A stretch of DNA of 7,508 nt. Origin: an uncultured bacterium (lineage in GTDB: Bacteria; Actinomycetota; Coriobacteriia; Coriobacteriales; Coriobacteriaceae). This document shows, in pieces, positions 1 through 7,148 of this stretch (position 1 is its first letter; every line of letters begins with the position of its first letter). The position numbers and the translations under genes were made by a program. The notes under the pieces were generated by a model that had not been told where the DNA came from, did no database searches, and worked only from the letters and a program-made list of their open reading frames with translations. The stretch covers positions 1-7,508 of the forward strand of contig CAJMRP010000095.1 of NCBI GenBank assembly GCA_905215765.1, written 5' to 3'.

Positions 1-677
1 TCGGTAACCGCGGCCATGCGGTCGCGCTCCACGCGCTGCAGGATATATGCGGAGTAGCCGCCCTCGAAGGGATCGACCTGGCCGTCGTGGACCTCCCACA
101 TGCTGGTGCAGACCTCGTCCAAGAACCAGCGATCGTGCGTGACCACGAGCATGGCGCCCTGACCGCGCTGCCAGCGGGCCTTTAAGTGACGCGCGAGCCA
201 GTTGATGGTGCGCATGTCCAGGTGGTTGGTGGGCTCGTCGAGCATGAGCACGTCGTAGTCGCCGATCAGCAGGCGCGCAAGGTCCACGCGACGGCGCTGA
301 CCGCCCGAAAGCTCGCCCACCGTGCCCTCCCAGGGCACATCGCTAATGAGACCGGCGAGGATCTGGCGCGTACGCGGACTCGACGCCCACTCATACTCGG
401 GAGTGTCGCCCACGACGGCATGATGCACGGTATCGGTGTCGACAAGTTGGTCCTTTTGGCCGAGCAGACCGATCGTGGTGCCGCGGCGATGCGTCACGCG
501 GCCATCGTCGGGCTCCAGCGTGCCGGCGAGCACGCTCAGCAGCGTCGACTTGCCGTCGCCGTTTTTACCAACAATACCAATGCGGTCGCCCTCGCCCACG
601 CCGAGCGTCACGCTATCGAAAATATGCTTGGTGGGAAACTCTAGGCTGATGGAATCGCATCCCAAAAGAATCGCCAT
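1..677 (-). CDS. ABC-F family ATPase (Uup-like), partial: N-terminal 225 residues
   Basis: The reading frame starts at ATG 677 and leaves the window at the left edge, so only the first nucleotide-binding domain is present. Visible motifs are a Walker A GKNGDGKS (residues 37-44), a Q-loop glutamine (Q74), the signature LSGGQ (123-127), a Walker B VLMLDE followed by PTNHLD (143-154), and the switch histidine H181 in VVTHDRWFLDEV. DEPTNHLD and the absence of any membrane segment are typical of ABC-F proteins. These are soluble tandem-ATPase proteins that act on ribosomes or nucleic acid rather than in transport. The segment after residue 205 (GGYSAYILQRVERDR) looks like the start of the linker seen after domain 1. 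The Uup-like assignment rests on the overall style of domain 1. The second ATPase domain and any C-terminal coiled coil are outside the window, so the ABC-F subgroup is uncertain. An AAGGAG ribosome binding site 8 bases upstream supports this start. The Asp in Walker A (GDGKS instead of the common GAGKS) is noted but still fits the GxxGxGKS consensus. Confidence 0.9.
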   Translation of the reverse strand, partial: MAILLGCDSISLEFPTKHIFDSVTLGVGEGDRIGIVGKNGDGKSTLLSVLAGTLEPDDGRVTHRRGTTIGLLGQKDQLVDTDTVHHAVVGDTPEYEWASSPRTRQILAGLISDVPWEGTVGELSGGQRRRVDLARLLIGDYDVLMLDEPTNHLDMRTINWLARHLKARWQRGQGAMLVVTHDRWFLDEVCTSMWEVHDGQVDPFEGGYSAYILQRVERDRMAAVT

Positions 678-685
678 ATGCCCTG

Positions 686-691
686 CTCCTT
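686..691 (-). promoter_or_regulatory. Ribosome binding site of the ABC-F gene
   Basis: AAGGAG on the minus strand lies 8 bases before the ATG at 677. It fixes the start of the ABC-F gene, because the longer open frames that cross this region do not have a comparable site. Confidence 0.75.
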
Positions 692-712
692 CGTAGAAAT
701 TCAACGTTGTCC

Positions 713-741
713 ATGATAGCAGCGAGCCCCACCCCAAACCA
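713..741 (-). promoter_or_regulatory. Candidate promoter of the ABC-F gene (extended -10)
   Basis: On the minus strand TATCAT (718-713) is preceded by TG with one base between, giving an extended -10 (TGCTATCAT). A poor -35 candidate TGGTTT (741-736) sits 17 bases upstream. The -10 lies 36 bases before the start codon. It is downstream of the pst operon terminator, so ABC-F would need its own promoter here. The -35 overlaps the foot of the palindrome at 739-771. This is inference from consensus matching only. Confidence 0.4.
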
Positions 742-771
742 CCACGAAGGTGCCTGTCCCCTTTGTGGTGG
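739..771. repeat. REP-like imperfect palindrome
   Basis: CCACCACGAAGG (739-750) pairs with CCTTTGTGGTGG (760-771), giving a 12-bp stem with one G-T wobble and a 9-base loop. The structure has no T-tract on either strand, so it is not a typical Rho-independent terminator. It lies between the pst terminator and the ABC-F promoter. The loop-side sequence GGGGACAGGCACC resembles, from memory only, dispersed palindromic elements in several bacterial genomes. Repeat status cannot be proved from one copy. Confidence 0.5.
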
Positions 772-789
772 TCGCTTCGGTCGCAGAGC

Positions 790-826
790 AAAAAGGCGGG
801 CCATCTCCCGCAAGAGATGACCCGCC
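790..826 (-). terminator. Rho-independent terminator of the pst operon
   Basis: On the minus strand a hairpin of GGCGGG-t-CATCTC and GAGATG-g-CCCGCC (13-bp stem with one mismatch, 6-base loop TTGCGG) is followed directly by TTTTTG. It begins 56 bases after the pstB stop codon. The GC-rich stem plus the T-run on the minus strand only is a textbook intrinsic terminator, and it marks the end of the pst transcript before ABC-F. Confidence 0.9.
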
Positions 827-882
827 CCTCCAATCAGTCCCGTGGCGACCGTGGCCGCCACGGGCCTCAAGCATGTCCCGGA

Positions 883-1751
<869 letters not shown>

Positions 1752-1755
<4 letters not shown>

Positions 1756-2678
1756 TCGGCCGTCATCTTCCTTGCCAGTTGCTTGCCCACGATACGGGCG
1801 ACCACGTTAAACAGCAGCACGCAAATCATCAACAGCGCCGCGGTGCCCCAGACGATCTGCTGGGCCTCGGGGCTGCCCTCGCCATAGATCTTGTAAATAT
1901 GCACGGCGAGCGACTCACCGGGGCGGAACACGTTCCAGGCGCAGGTGGGGCTCGACAGGTTAAAGCTCAAGAAGTTCAAACGCACCGGCGAGCTCATGCC
2001 CGAGGTAAAGAGCAGTGCCGCGGCCTCGCCAAACACGCGGCCGGCCGAAAGCACGATGCCGGTCACGATGGCAGGCATGGCCTCGGGGATCAGGATGTGC
2101 AGCGTGGCCTCCCAGCGGGTAAGGCCCATGGCCAGGCACGCATCGCGCTGGGCCTGCGGCACGTCCTCGAGCGCCTGCTGGATCACGCGCACCAGGATGG
2201 GAATGTTGAACATGGTGAGCGCGACGGCGCCGGAGATGATGGAGTACTTCCAGCCCAGCTGCACCGAGAACACCAGGAAACCGAACATGCCGACAACGAT
2301 GGAAGGCAGCGAGGACAGCGTCTCGATGGCGGTGGAAGCGATGTCGCGGATGGGACCGTCCGGCGCGTACTCAACCAAAAAGACCGCGCCGCCCAGGCTG
2401 ATGGGCACCGAGATGATCAGGGTGATCAGCAGCAGATAGAACGAGTCGAACAGCTGGTAGAGTACGCCGCCCTGAGTTCCGTTGGCGCGCGACGGCTGCG
2501 TGAGAAAACCCGGCTGGAACAGCGTCGAGATGCCCTCGAACAGGATATAGGCCACCATGGAGACGACGATGAGCATGACGATGGCGATGATTGCCGTCAG
2601 CACGCCCGTGGCGATGCGATCCTGCTTTTGGACGCGCCCGAGTCTCGCCTCGTCGATATGGATGCGCGTGCTAGCCAC
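1752..2678 (-). CDS. pstA: Phosphate ABC transporter permease PstA
   Basis: This is one of the two membrane subunits that form the phosphate translocation path with PstC. It has 308 residues and about six hydrophobic segments (roughly 24-48, 76-101, 120-140, 145-168, 200-225 and 275-297), as expected for this family. The cytoplasmic EAA loop that docks on PstB is visible as ACLAMGLTRWEATLHILIPEAMPAIVTG (from residue 180), followed by GRVFGEAAAL (213-222), typical of PstA. The start is GTG at 2678 (read as Met-Ala-Ser-Thr), overlapping the end of pstC by 8 bases; a GAAGG just upstream may serve as the ribosome binding site. The stop overlaps the pstB start by 4 bases. These overlaps and the shared strand indicate a single operon with coupled translation. 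Confidence 0.95.
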
Positions 2679-3579
2679 GAGCCTTCGCCCCCTTGCGGCC
2701 GATAATGTGGATGATCAGGATGAAGATGAGGCTCATACCCATCAGCAGCAGACCGAGCGCCCACAGAACATCGTCCTGGGCCGAACCCTCGGCATAGACC
2801 GCCATGGACGTGGTGAGCGTGGTGGTGATGGTCGAGGCCGGCGACAGCAGCGACGTCGGCATGGCCTCAATACCGCCGATGACCATGCGCACGGCGAGCG
2901 TCTCGCCAAAGGCGCGCGTCATGCCAAGGATGACCGCAGTCATGAGCGACGGCATGGCGGACTTGAGCACCACGTGCCAGATGGTCTGCCAGCGGGTGTA
3001 GCCCAGCGCGAGCGAGCCCTGACGGTAGCTGTCGGGCACGGCACGCAGGCCATCGACCGAAAGCGTGGTCATAGTCGGCAGGATCATGACGGCCAGCACG
3101 ATGGCGCCGGGCAAGATGCCCAGACCCGTACTCACGTGGAAAACGCTCTTCATAAGGCCGACGACCACGTGAAAGCCAATCAGGCCAAAGACGACCGAGG
3201 GAATGCCGGTCAAAAGCTCAATAAGCGGTTGAAAGACCTTGGAGCCAAATTTGGGTTGGATCTCGACCGCAAAGATGGCAGAGCCGATGGCGATGGGCAG
3301 CGCGATAAGCGTGGAGAGCACCATGACCGCAAACGAGGTGACGATCAGGGGCAGGGCGCCGGTATAAGGTAGGCCGTTTTCGGCCGTGTTGGCCAGGTCC
3401 CACTTGGTGCCGGTAAAGAACTCGACGACCGAGACGCCGTCCTTGAGAAAAGCCGAGAGGCCCTTTTGGGCGACCATAAAGATGAGCGCGGCAACGACAA
3501 GCGTCACGAGCGCAACGCACGCACCCGTGACGCCCAGGCCCACGTTCTCAAGGTCGCGTTTTGGCAGCTGTTTTGCCAT
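2671..3579 (-). CDS. pstC: Phosphate ABC transporter permease PstC
   Basis: This is the second channel subunit of the phosphate importer and pairs with PstA in the inner membrane. The protein has 302 residues, with hydrophobic segments near 14-38, 75-104, 118-142, 152-172, 208-230 and 270-294. Family hallmarks include GIPSVVFGLIGF (125-136) and the EAA loop SLALGYTRWQTIWHVVLKSAMPSLMTAVILG (from residue 189), followed by TRAFGETLAV (221-230). The order pstS-pstC-pstA-pstB is the usual one. The start ATG at 3579 has AAAGG about 7 bases upstream, and the pstS stop lies only 25 bases before it, so co-transcription is very likely. The stop codon TAG lies inside the start region of pstA. Confidence 0.95.
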   Translation of the reverse strand: MAKQLPKRDLENVGLGVTGACVALVTLVVAALIFMVAQKGLSAFLKDGVSVVEFFTGTKWDLANTAENGLPYTGALPLIVTSFAVMVLSTLIALPIAIGSAIFAVEIQPKFGSKVFQPLIELLTGIPSVVFGLIGFHVVVGLMKSVFHVSTGLGILPGAIVLAVMILPTMTTLSVDGLRAVPDSYRQGSLALGYTRWQTIWHVVLKSAMPSLMTAVILGMTRAFGETLAVRMVIGGIEAMPTSLLSPASTITTTLTTSMAVYAEGSAQDDVLWALGLLLMGMSLIFILIIHIIGRKGAKARG

Positions 3580-3604
3580 TGCAAACCTTTCCGGGGGCGA
3601 TTAT

Positions 3605-4543
3605 TTATTTAGCGGAGACCTTGCCGCTGGCGTCCTTGACGACCTTCATGGCAGAGACGGGGATAAAGCCCTGCTCCTCGACGAGCTTGCCCTGGACGTC
3701 GTCGGAGAGCATGAACTCCAGGAAGGCCTTGGTGGCCTCGTCGGCGTCCTTGGAGCAGTACATGTGCTCGGTAGCCCAGATCTTAAAGGAGTCGTCGGTG
3801 ACGTTTGCACTCTTGGGCTCCACGCCCTCGACCTTGATGGCGTTGAACTTGGAGTCATCGAAGTGCGAGAAGTCCAGGTAGGAGATGGCGTTGTCGGTAC
3901 TGCCCATCTGAGTCTGGACATCGCCGGACTTGTCGAGCTCGGCGTCGCCCTTAAAGTCGACTGCCTCGTCGCCAAAGACGGCAGCCTCGAAGGTGGCGCG
4001 GGTACCGGAACCGGCCTTGCGGTTGAGAACGACGATCTTGGCGTCGTCGCCGCCGACCTCCTTCCAGTTGGTAATCTGGCCGGAGAAGATGCCCTTGAGC
4101 TGCTCGAGGGACAGGTCGTCGACCTTCACGTTCTTAGAGACGACGGGACCCATGCCCACGACGGCGACCTCGTGGTCGACGAGGTTCTTGACCTGGTCGG
4201 CCTCGAGCTTGGTCTCGGCGAAGACGTCGGAGTTACCGATGGTGACGGTGCCGGCGGCAACAGCGGTCAGACCTTTGCCCGAACCGTTGCCCGATCCGGA
4301 GACGGAGACGTCGGGGTTGGCATCCATGAACTTCTCGGCAGCGGCCTCGACGAGAGCCTGGAACGAGGAGGCACCGTCGTAGGTCACCTCGCCGGAGACG
4401 GACTCGGCAGCAGCGGCGCTACCCTTGTCGGCGGCGTCGGATGCGCCGGAGCCGCCGCAGCCAACGAGACCGAGACCGACGATGCTGGCAAGACCACCAG
4501 CAAGGCCGAGGAACTGACGACGAGAATAAGCCTGATCGAGCAT
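3605..4543 (-). CDS. pstS: Phosphate-binding lipoprotein PstS
   Basis: This extracytoplasmic receptor captures inorganic phosphate and delivers it to PstC/PstA. The predicted precursor is 312 residues. Its signal region has a twin-arginine-like SRRQFL (7-12), a hydrophobic core, and a lipobox LVGC ending at Cys29. This suggests export followed by lipid anchoring, as expected in a cell without a retained periplasmic pool. A low-complexity Ala/Ser/Gly linker follows to about residue 50. Ligand-site motifs match the family: GASS (57-60), GSGNGSGKG (83-91), IGNSD with Asp106, and NRKAGSGTR (174-182), whose Arg-x-x-x-Ser-Gly-Thr spacing equals that of E. coli PstS. The ATG at 4543 is preferred over upstream in-frame ATGs (4561, 4633) because it has a good AAAGGAAG site and gives a clean signal peptide. 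It is the first gene of the pst operon. Confidence 0.95.
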   Translation of the reverse strand: MLDQAYSRRQFLGLAGGLASIVGLGLVGCGGSGASDAADKGSAAAAESVSGEVTYDGASSFQALVEAAAEKFMDANPDVSVSGSGNGSGKGLTAVAAGTVTIGNSDVFAETKLEADQVKNLVDHEVAVVGMGPVVSKNVKVDDLSLEQLKGIFSGQITNWKEVGGDDAKIVVLNRKAGSGTRATFEAAVFGDEAVDFKGDAELDKSGDVQTQMGSTDNAISYLDFSHFDDSKFNAIKVEGVEPKSANVTDDSFKIWATEHMYCSKDADEATKAFLEFMLSDDVQGKLVEEQGFIPVSAMKVVKDASGKVSAK

Positions 4544-4546
4544 GAT

Positions 4547-4554
4547 CTTCCTTT
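4547..4554 (-). promoter_or_regulatory. Ribosome binding site deciding the pstS start
   Basis: AAAGGAAG on the minus strand ends a few bases before the ATG at 4543. The alternative upstream ATGs at 4561 and 4633 have no comparable site and would put about 18 or more charged residues before the signal peptide. Confidence 0.75.
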
Positions 4555-4739
4555 CGTACATGCGAATCGCGGGCACCCTGCCCGCTTTGCTGTTTGGAAA
4601 GATACGATCCCGACCGGGCAGCACCCGCGCCAACTGCGGTTTCTTACGGGCATTTGATAAACCCTTACCGCAAGCGCGGCAGGGCTTTACAAACGAATAA
4701 CAATCCCGCTGACATGCATGGCCCGCCTTTTACACCGAT
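4555..4739 (-). promoter_or_regulatory. Leader and presumed promoter region of the pst operon
   Basis: The pst promoter must lie between the peptidase terminator and pstS. I could not find a convincing -35/-10 pair with 16-18 spacing. TATCTT (4605-4600) is a possible -10 without a good -35. The stretch contains a TGCGGT/ACCGCA inverted repeat (4635-4640 and 4667-4672, plus strand) and a series of short GTAAG-like motifs spaced about two helical turns apart. Phosphate-responsive control by a PhoB/PhoP-type regulator would be expected for a pst operon, but I cannot assign a known Pho box here. Location is inferred from gene arrangement; internal details are weak. Confidence 0.35.
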
Positions 4740-4816
4740 AAAAAAAGAAGTTGCGGTGAAATAGTTCCTGTTTGGCTGTTAGGCAGCCGATTCTAGGAAC
4801 TATTCCACCGCAACTT
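4740..4816 (-). terminator. Long hairpin terminator downstream of the M20 peptidase
   Basis: Arms 4748-4769 and 4795-4816 are 22 bases each and complementary with a single mismatch. Inside them sits a second hairpin GGCTG-ttagg-CAGCC (4774-4788). On the minus strand the outer stem is followed by CTTTTTTT (4747-4740), so transcripts of the peptidase gene, whose stop lies 22 bases upstream, would end here. No T-run follows on the plus strand. The stem is far longer than a usual intrinsic terminator, which suggests a palindromic repeat element that also supplies termination. Confidence 0.8.
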
Positions 4817-4838
4817 AGATTGGCAAAACGCCGCAACC

Positions 4839-6275
4839 TTAAAGTTCGAGCTCGTTGAGCCTTAAGATCGCAACAATATAGATCTTGAGCGCTTGCTTGA
4901 GCTGTTCCTCGTTGGCACACTCGTTGGGGCCGTGCATCTGGCCGCCCCACGCGGGCAGCTCAAGGCCGGTCTCCTCGGGGCCAAATGACACGGCGCGGGC
5001 AAAGTTGCGCGCGTACGTGCCGCCGCCCATGGCAAAGGGCTCGGCATGCTTACCCGTAAACTCGTTATAGGTGTCAATCAGCGCTTTCACGGCCGGATCG
5101 TCGGCAGAGACCGAGAACGGCACCTTGGTACGACCCACGAGATACGTCACACCAAAGCGGCCCACGAGCGGCTCGAGCTGCTCGCAGATGGTATCGACGC
5201 TCGTGCTGTCGGGGAAACGCACGTCGATGACCTGCTCAATGTGGCCATCCGCCACGCGGATGACGCCGGGGTTGCAGGTGAGCGGGCCAAACGCCGGGCT
5301 CGTCGCGTCGATACCCAGGCCGCGGCCATAGGCGTCCGCATGCACAAAGGCCAGAAACTTGACAAACTCGTGCTCGGCAGGCGTCAGCAGGCGCTCGTCG
5401 CGCGCACCAAACGCATCCTCGGCCTCGCGCAGATACGCCACGATGAGGCCGACGGCATTGATTGTTCCCTCGGGCATCGAGGCATGACCGCCAATGCCGT
5501 GGGCGAAAATCTGCGCATGCCCGTTGCCGAGCGCCGTGATCTCCAGGCGGTCGGCGTTCTCAACAGGCGCCGGCAGCTCATCGGCGGCAATCGCAAGCTC
5601 GCAGATAGACTGCGACGGAATGGCGTTGCTCGCTTCGGCGCCGCTCCAGGACACAATGCGCCCGCCGTCGATCTTGGGACTCACAAACGTCGCCCCAAAC
5701 TGGCCCTTCTCGGCATTACAAACCGGGAACTCGGCATCGGGCGTAAACAGAAAGTCGGGGTTCGCGTGGTTCTCCAGATAATGGTGAACGTCGGACATAC
5801 CCACTTCCTCATCGCAACCCAGCAGCGCGCGGAAGGTATAGCGCGGGGTGATGCCGTGCTTGAGCAGATAGGCGCCGGCGTAGAGCGACAACACCGCCGG
5901 ACCCTTGTCATCAATCACGCCACGGCCGAGCAGCCAGCCCTCGCGACGCTCCATCGCAAACGGGTCGGTGTTCCAGCCGGGGCCTGCGGGCACCACGTCC
6001 ACGTGGCAGATGGTCGCGAGCTGCTTGTCGCCGCGACCCGGGATATCGGCAATGCCCACGTAACCCTCGTCGTCGCTTGTCTGGTAACCGAGCTTCTGCG
6101 CGATGCCGAGCGCGCAATCGAGCGCGTCACGAACCGGACGGCCAAACGGCGCGCCGGGCTCCGCATTGGCAGAAACCGCCACGGACGGATAGCTCACCAG
6201 CTGCTCGATATCGGCGACGACATCCTCCCAGACCTCGTCGACGTACTCAGCAACGCTCTGCTCCACCTGATTCAT
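4839..6275 (-). CDS. M20 family metallodipeptidase (PepV/Sapep-like)
   Basis: This is a predicted cytoplasmic zinc-dependent dipeptidase of 478 residues, the usual length of the PepV branch of peptidase family M20. Metal-site and catalytic residues are all visible: H91 and D93 in HVDVVPAGPGW, bridging D122 in GVIDDKGP, the catalytic Glu and metal-binding Glu E156/E157 in CDEEVG, D180 in FTPDAEFPV, and H448 in MHGPNE. The inserted lid domain holds GIGGHAS with H264, DVRFP (351-355) and GGGTYAR (417-423), which fit the substrate-contact and dimer regions of PepV. No signal peptide is present. The ATG at 6275 is chosen over an upstream in-frame ATG (6320) because of a near-perfect AAGGAGGT site just upstream. 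It lies 54 bases downstream of the HAD gene and ends before a strong terminator, so the two genes probably share a transcript. Exact substrates (dipeptides, carnosine-like, or D-amino-acid-containing) cannot be read from sequence. Confidence 0.92.
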   Translation of the reverse strand: MNQVEQSVAEYVDEVWEDVVADIEQLVSYPSVAVSANAEPGAPFGRPVRDALDCALGIAQKLGYQTSDDEGYVGIADIPGRGDKQLATICHVDVVPAGPGWNTDPFAMERREGWLLGRGVIDDKGPAVLSLYAGAYLLKHGITPRYTFRALLGCDEEVGMSDVHHYLENHANPDFLFTPDAEFPVCNAEKGQFGATFVSPKIDGGRIVSWSGAEASNAIPSQSICELAIAADELPAPVENADRLEITALGNGHAQIFAHGIGGHASMPEGTINAVGLIVAYLREAEDAFGARDERLLTPAEHEFVKFLAFVHADAYGRGLGIDATSPAFGPLTCNPGVIRVADGHIEQVIDVRFPDSTSVDTICEQLEPLVGRFGVTYLVGRTKVPFSVSADDPAVKALIDTYNEFTGKHAEPFAMGGGTYARNFARAVSFGPEETGLELPAWGGQMHGPNECANEEQLKQALKIYIVAILRLNELEL

Positions 6276-6280
6276 GGACG

Positions 6281-6288
6281 ACCTCCTT
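6281..6288 (-). promoter_or_regulatory. Strong ribosome binding site of the M20 peptidase
   Basis: AAGGAGGT on the minus strand, a full Shine-Dalgarno match, lies 5 bases before the ATG at 6275. It settles the start codon and suggests efficient translation. Confidence 0.85.
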
Positions 6289-6329
6289 ACCAATGAGCGG
6301 CGAGCGTGCCCGCCCCTCACATCACATAC

Positions 6330-6992
6330 TTATATTGCGAAAAGTTTAGCAAGCTCGGCCACCGAATGCACCACCGCATCGGCGCCCGCGGCCTCATGCT
6401 CCCCCGGCGCCGCCGCGCCCGAATAGATGCCGATGCACGGCACGCCCATCGCGTGCGCGCCCTCCACATCGTTAAAGCGATCGCCGATCATCACGGCATC
6501 GTCGGCCGCCGCACCCAGGGCCGCCAGGGCATCGCGGACCGAATCGGCCTTGGTCTCGCGCCCCTGCGGCGGATTCATGCCAGCCACGGCTTCGAACTGG
6601 CAAAGCCCCAGCTCATGCACCATGTCGATGCACTTCGCCTCCATGCGCGACGTCGCCACGGCCATACGCTTGCCCTGGGCGGTCAACCCATCCAGCAGCT
6701 CGGGAATCCCATCGAACACGGGGTACTCCTCCGGCCCCAGCTCATCAAAAAAGGCACGGTACTCGTCGGCCACCACAAGCGACTCCTCGCGGGAAAAGCC
6801 GTAAAAGTCGTGGAAGCTCTTCCACAGGGGCGGCCCGATCATGCGGCGCAGGTCACCCATCTGCGCCTCAGAAAACCCGCGCGCAGCCAGCGTCTTGCGC
6901 GTCGAGGTCATCACCGCCCGGCCCGTATCTGCCACCGTGCCGTCAAAATCGAACAGCACAATCGGCCGTCTGCATATCTCCAGCGCCTCCAT
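6330..6992 (-). CDS. HAD-superfamily phosphatase, phosphoglycolate phosphatase-like
   Basis: This is a predicted soluble Mg-dependent phosphohydrolase of 220 residues. HAD motif I is DFDGTVADTG (15-24), with nucleophile D15 and acid/base D17. Motif II is VATS (112-115) with T114, motif III is K148 in ETKADS, and motif IV is GDRFNDVEGA (170-179). The helical cap between motifs I and II places it in subclass IA, with Gph, PpaX and beta-phosphoglucomutase relatives. GDRxxDxxGA and the C-terminal GVPCIGIYSG fit the phosphatase rather than the mutase branch. The substrate is not determined. The start is uncertain: ATG 6992 has GAAGAGG at a good distance, ATG 6998 is only two codons longer, and a GTG at 7025 would lie close to the candidate transcription start. 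It probably heads a two-gene transcript with the M20 peptidase. Confidence 0.88.
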   Translation of the reverse strand: MEALEICRRPIVLFDFDGTVADTGRAVMTSTRKTLAARGFSEAQMGDLRRMIGPPLWKSFHDFYGFSREESLVVADEYRAFFDELGPEEYPVFDGIPELLDGLTAQGKRMAVATSRMEAKCIDMVHELGLCQFEAVAGMNPPQGRETKADSVRDALAALGAAADDAVMIGDRFNDVEGAHAMGVPCIGIYSGAAAPGEHEAAGADAVVHSVAELAKLFAI

Positions 6993-7026
6993 CGGCATCC
7001 CTCTTCCCCAGTTGGTGATTTCCACA

Positions 7027-7054
7027 CTTACACTTCAAACTGTTGACTATTCAA
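7027..7054 (-). promoter_or_regulatory. Candidate promoter of the HAD-peptidase transcript
   Basis: On the minus strand TTGAAT (7054-7049) and TGTAAG (7032-7027) are separated by 16 bases. Each matches four of six consensus positions. A transcript from here would start near 7020, which favours the ATGs at 6998 or 6992 over the GTG at 7025. Its -35 lies inside the palindrome at 7041-7056. Moderate to weak evidence. Confidence 0.35.
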
Positions 7055-7056
7055 CA
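7041..7056. promoter_or_regulatory. Perfect palindrome in a divergent promoter region, possible operator
   Basis: TGTTGA-ctat-TCAACA is a perfect 6+6 inverted repeat between two divergently transcribed genes. It overlaps the -35 candidate of the minus-strand gene and lies just upstream of the -35 candidate of degV. Its size and AT-rich spacer fit a dimeric repressor site. No regulator can be named. Confidence 0.4.
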
Positions 7057-7063
7057 AATAAAG

Positions 7064-7092
7064 CTGGCAATGTGGAACGACTCCACTATACT
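7064..7092 (+). promoter_or_regulatory. Candidate promoter of the degV-family gene
   Basis: CTGGCA (7064-7069) and TATACT (7087-7092) are 17 bases apart, matching four and five of six consensus positions. The transcript would start near 7099, giving a leader of about 50 bases before the ATG at 7149. Confidence 0.5.
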
Positions 7093-7135
7093 TGTCGCAC
7101 TTTGCTCTCAGAAGGCGGCGCGCAAGCGCCCCAAC

Positions 7136-7141
7136 GAAAGG
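7136..7141 (+). promoter_or_regulatory. Ribosome binding site of the degV-family gene
   Basis: GAAAGG lies 7 bases before the ATG at 7149 and supports that start. Confidence 0.7.
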
Positions 7142-7148
7142 TGCAATT

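Noticed and set aside
613..870. 85-residue minus-strand open frame across the ABC-F start and the pst terminator
   Set aside because: It runs through a Rho-independent terminator and a palindrome, overlaps the ABC-F gene in another frame, and resembles no family.
4544..4633. Upstream in-frame start for pstS adding 30 residues
   Set aside because: It would bury the signal peptide behind a charged stretch and has no ribosome binding site, whereas ATG 4543 has both a good site and a clean lipoprotein signal.
3386..4657. 423-residue plus-strand open frame opposite pstS
   Set aside because: The translation is a Leu/Val/Gly/Asp-rich low-complexity shadow of pstS, without a ribosome binding site or domain.
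4687..4950. 87-residue minus-strand open frame across the long hairpin
   Set aside because: It overlaps the end of the peptidase gene and consists largely of the translated inverted repeat; no start signal or domain is visible.
5046..6296. 416-residue plus-strand open frame opposite the M20 peptidase
   Set aside because: It is an Arg/His-rich antisense shadow; the minus-strand gene has all catalytic residues and a strong ribosome binding site.
6993..7025. GTG start at 7025 for the HAD phosphatase
   Set aside because: There is no good ribosome binding site, it lies at or before the inferred transcription start, and the added residues precede the normal family N-terminus.
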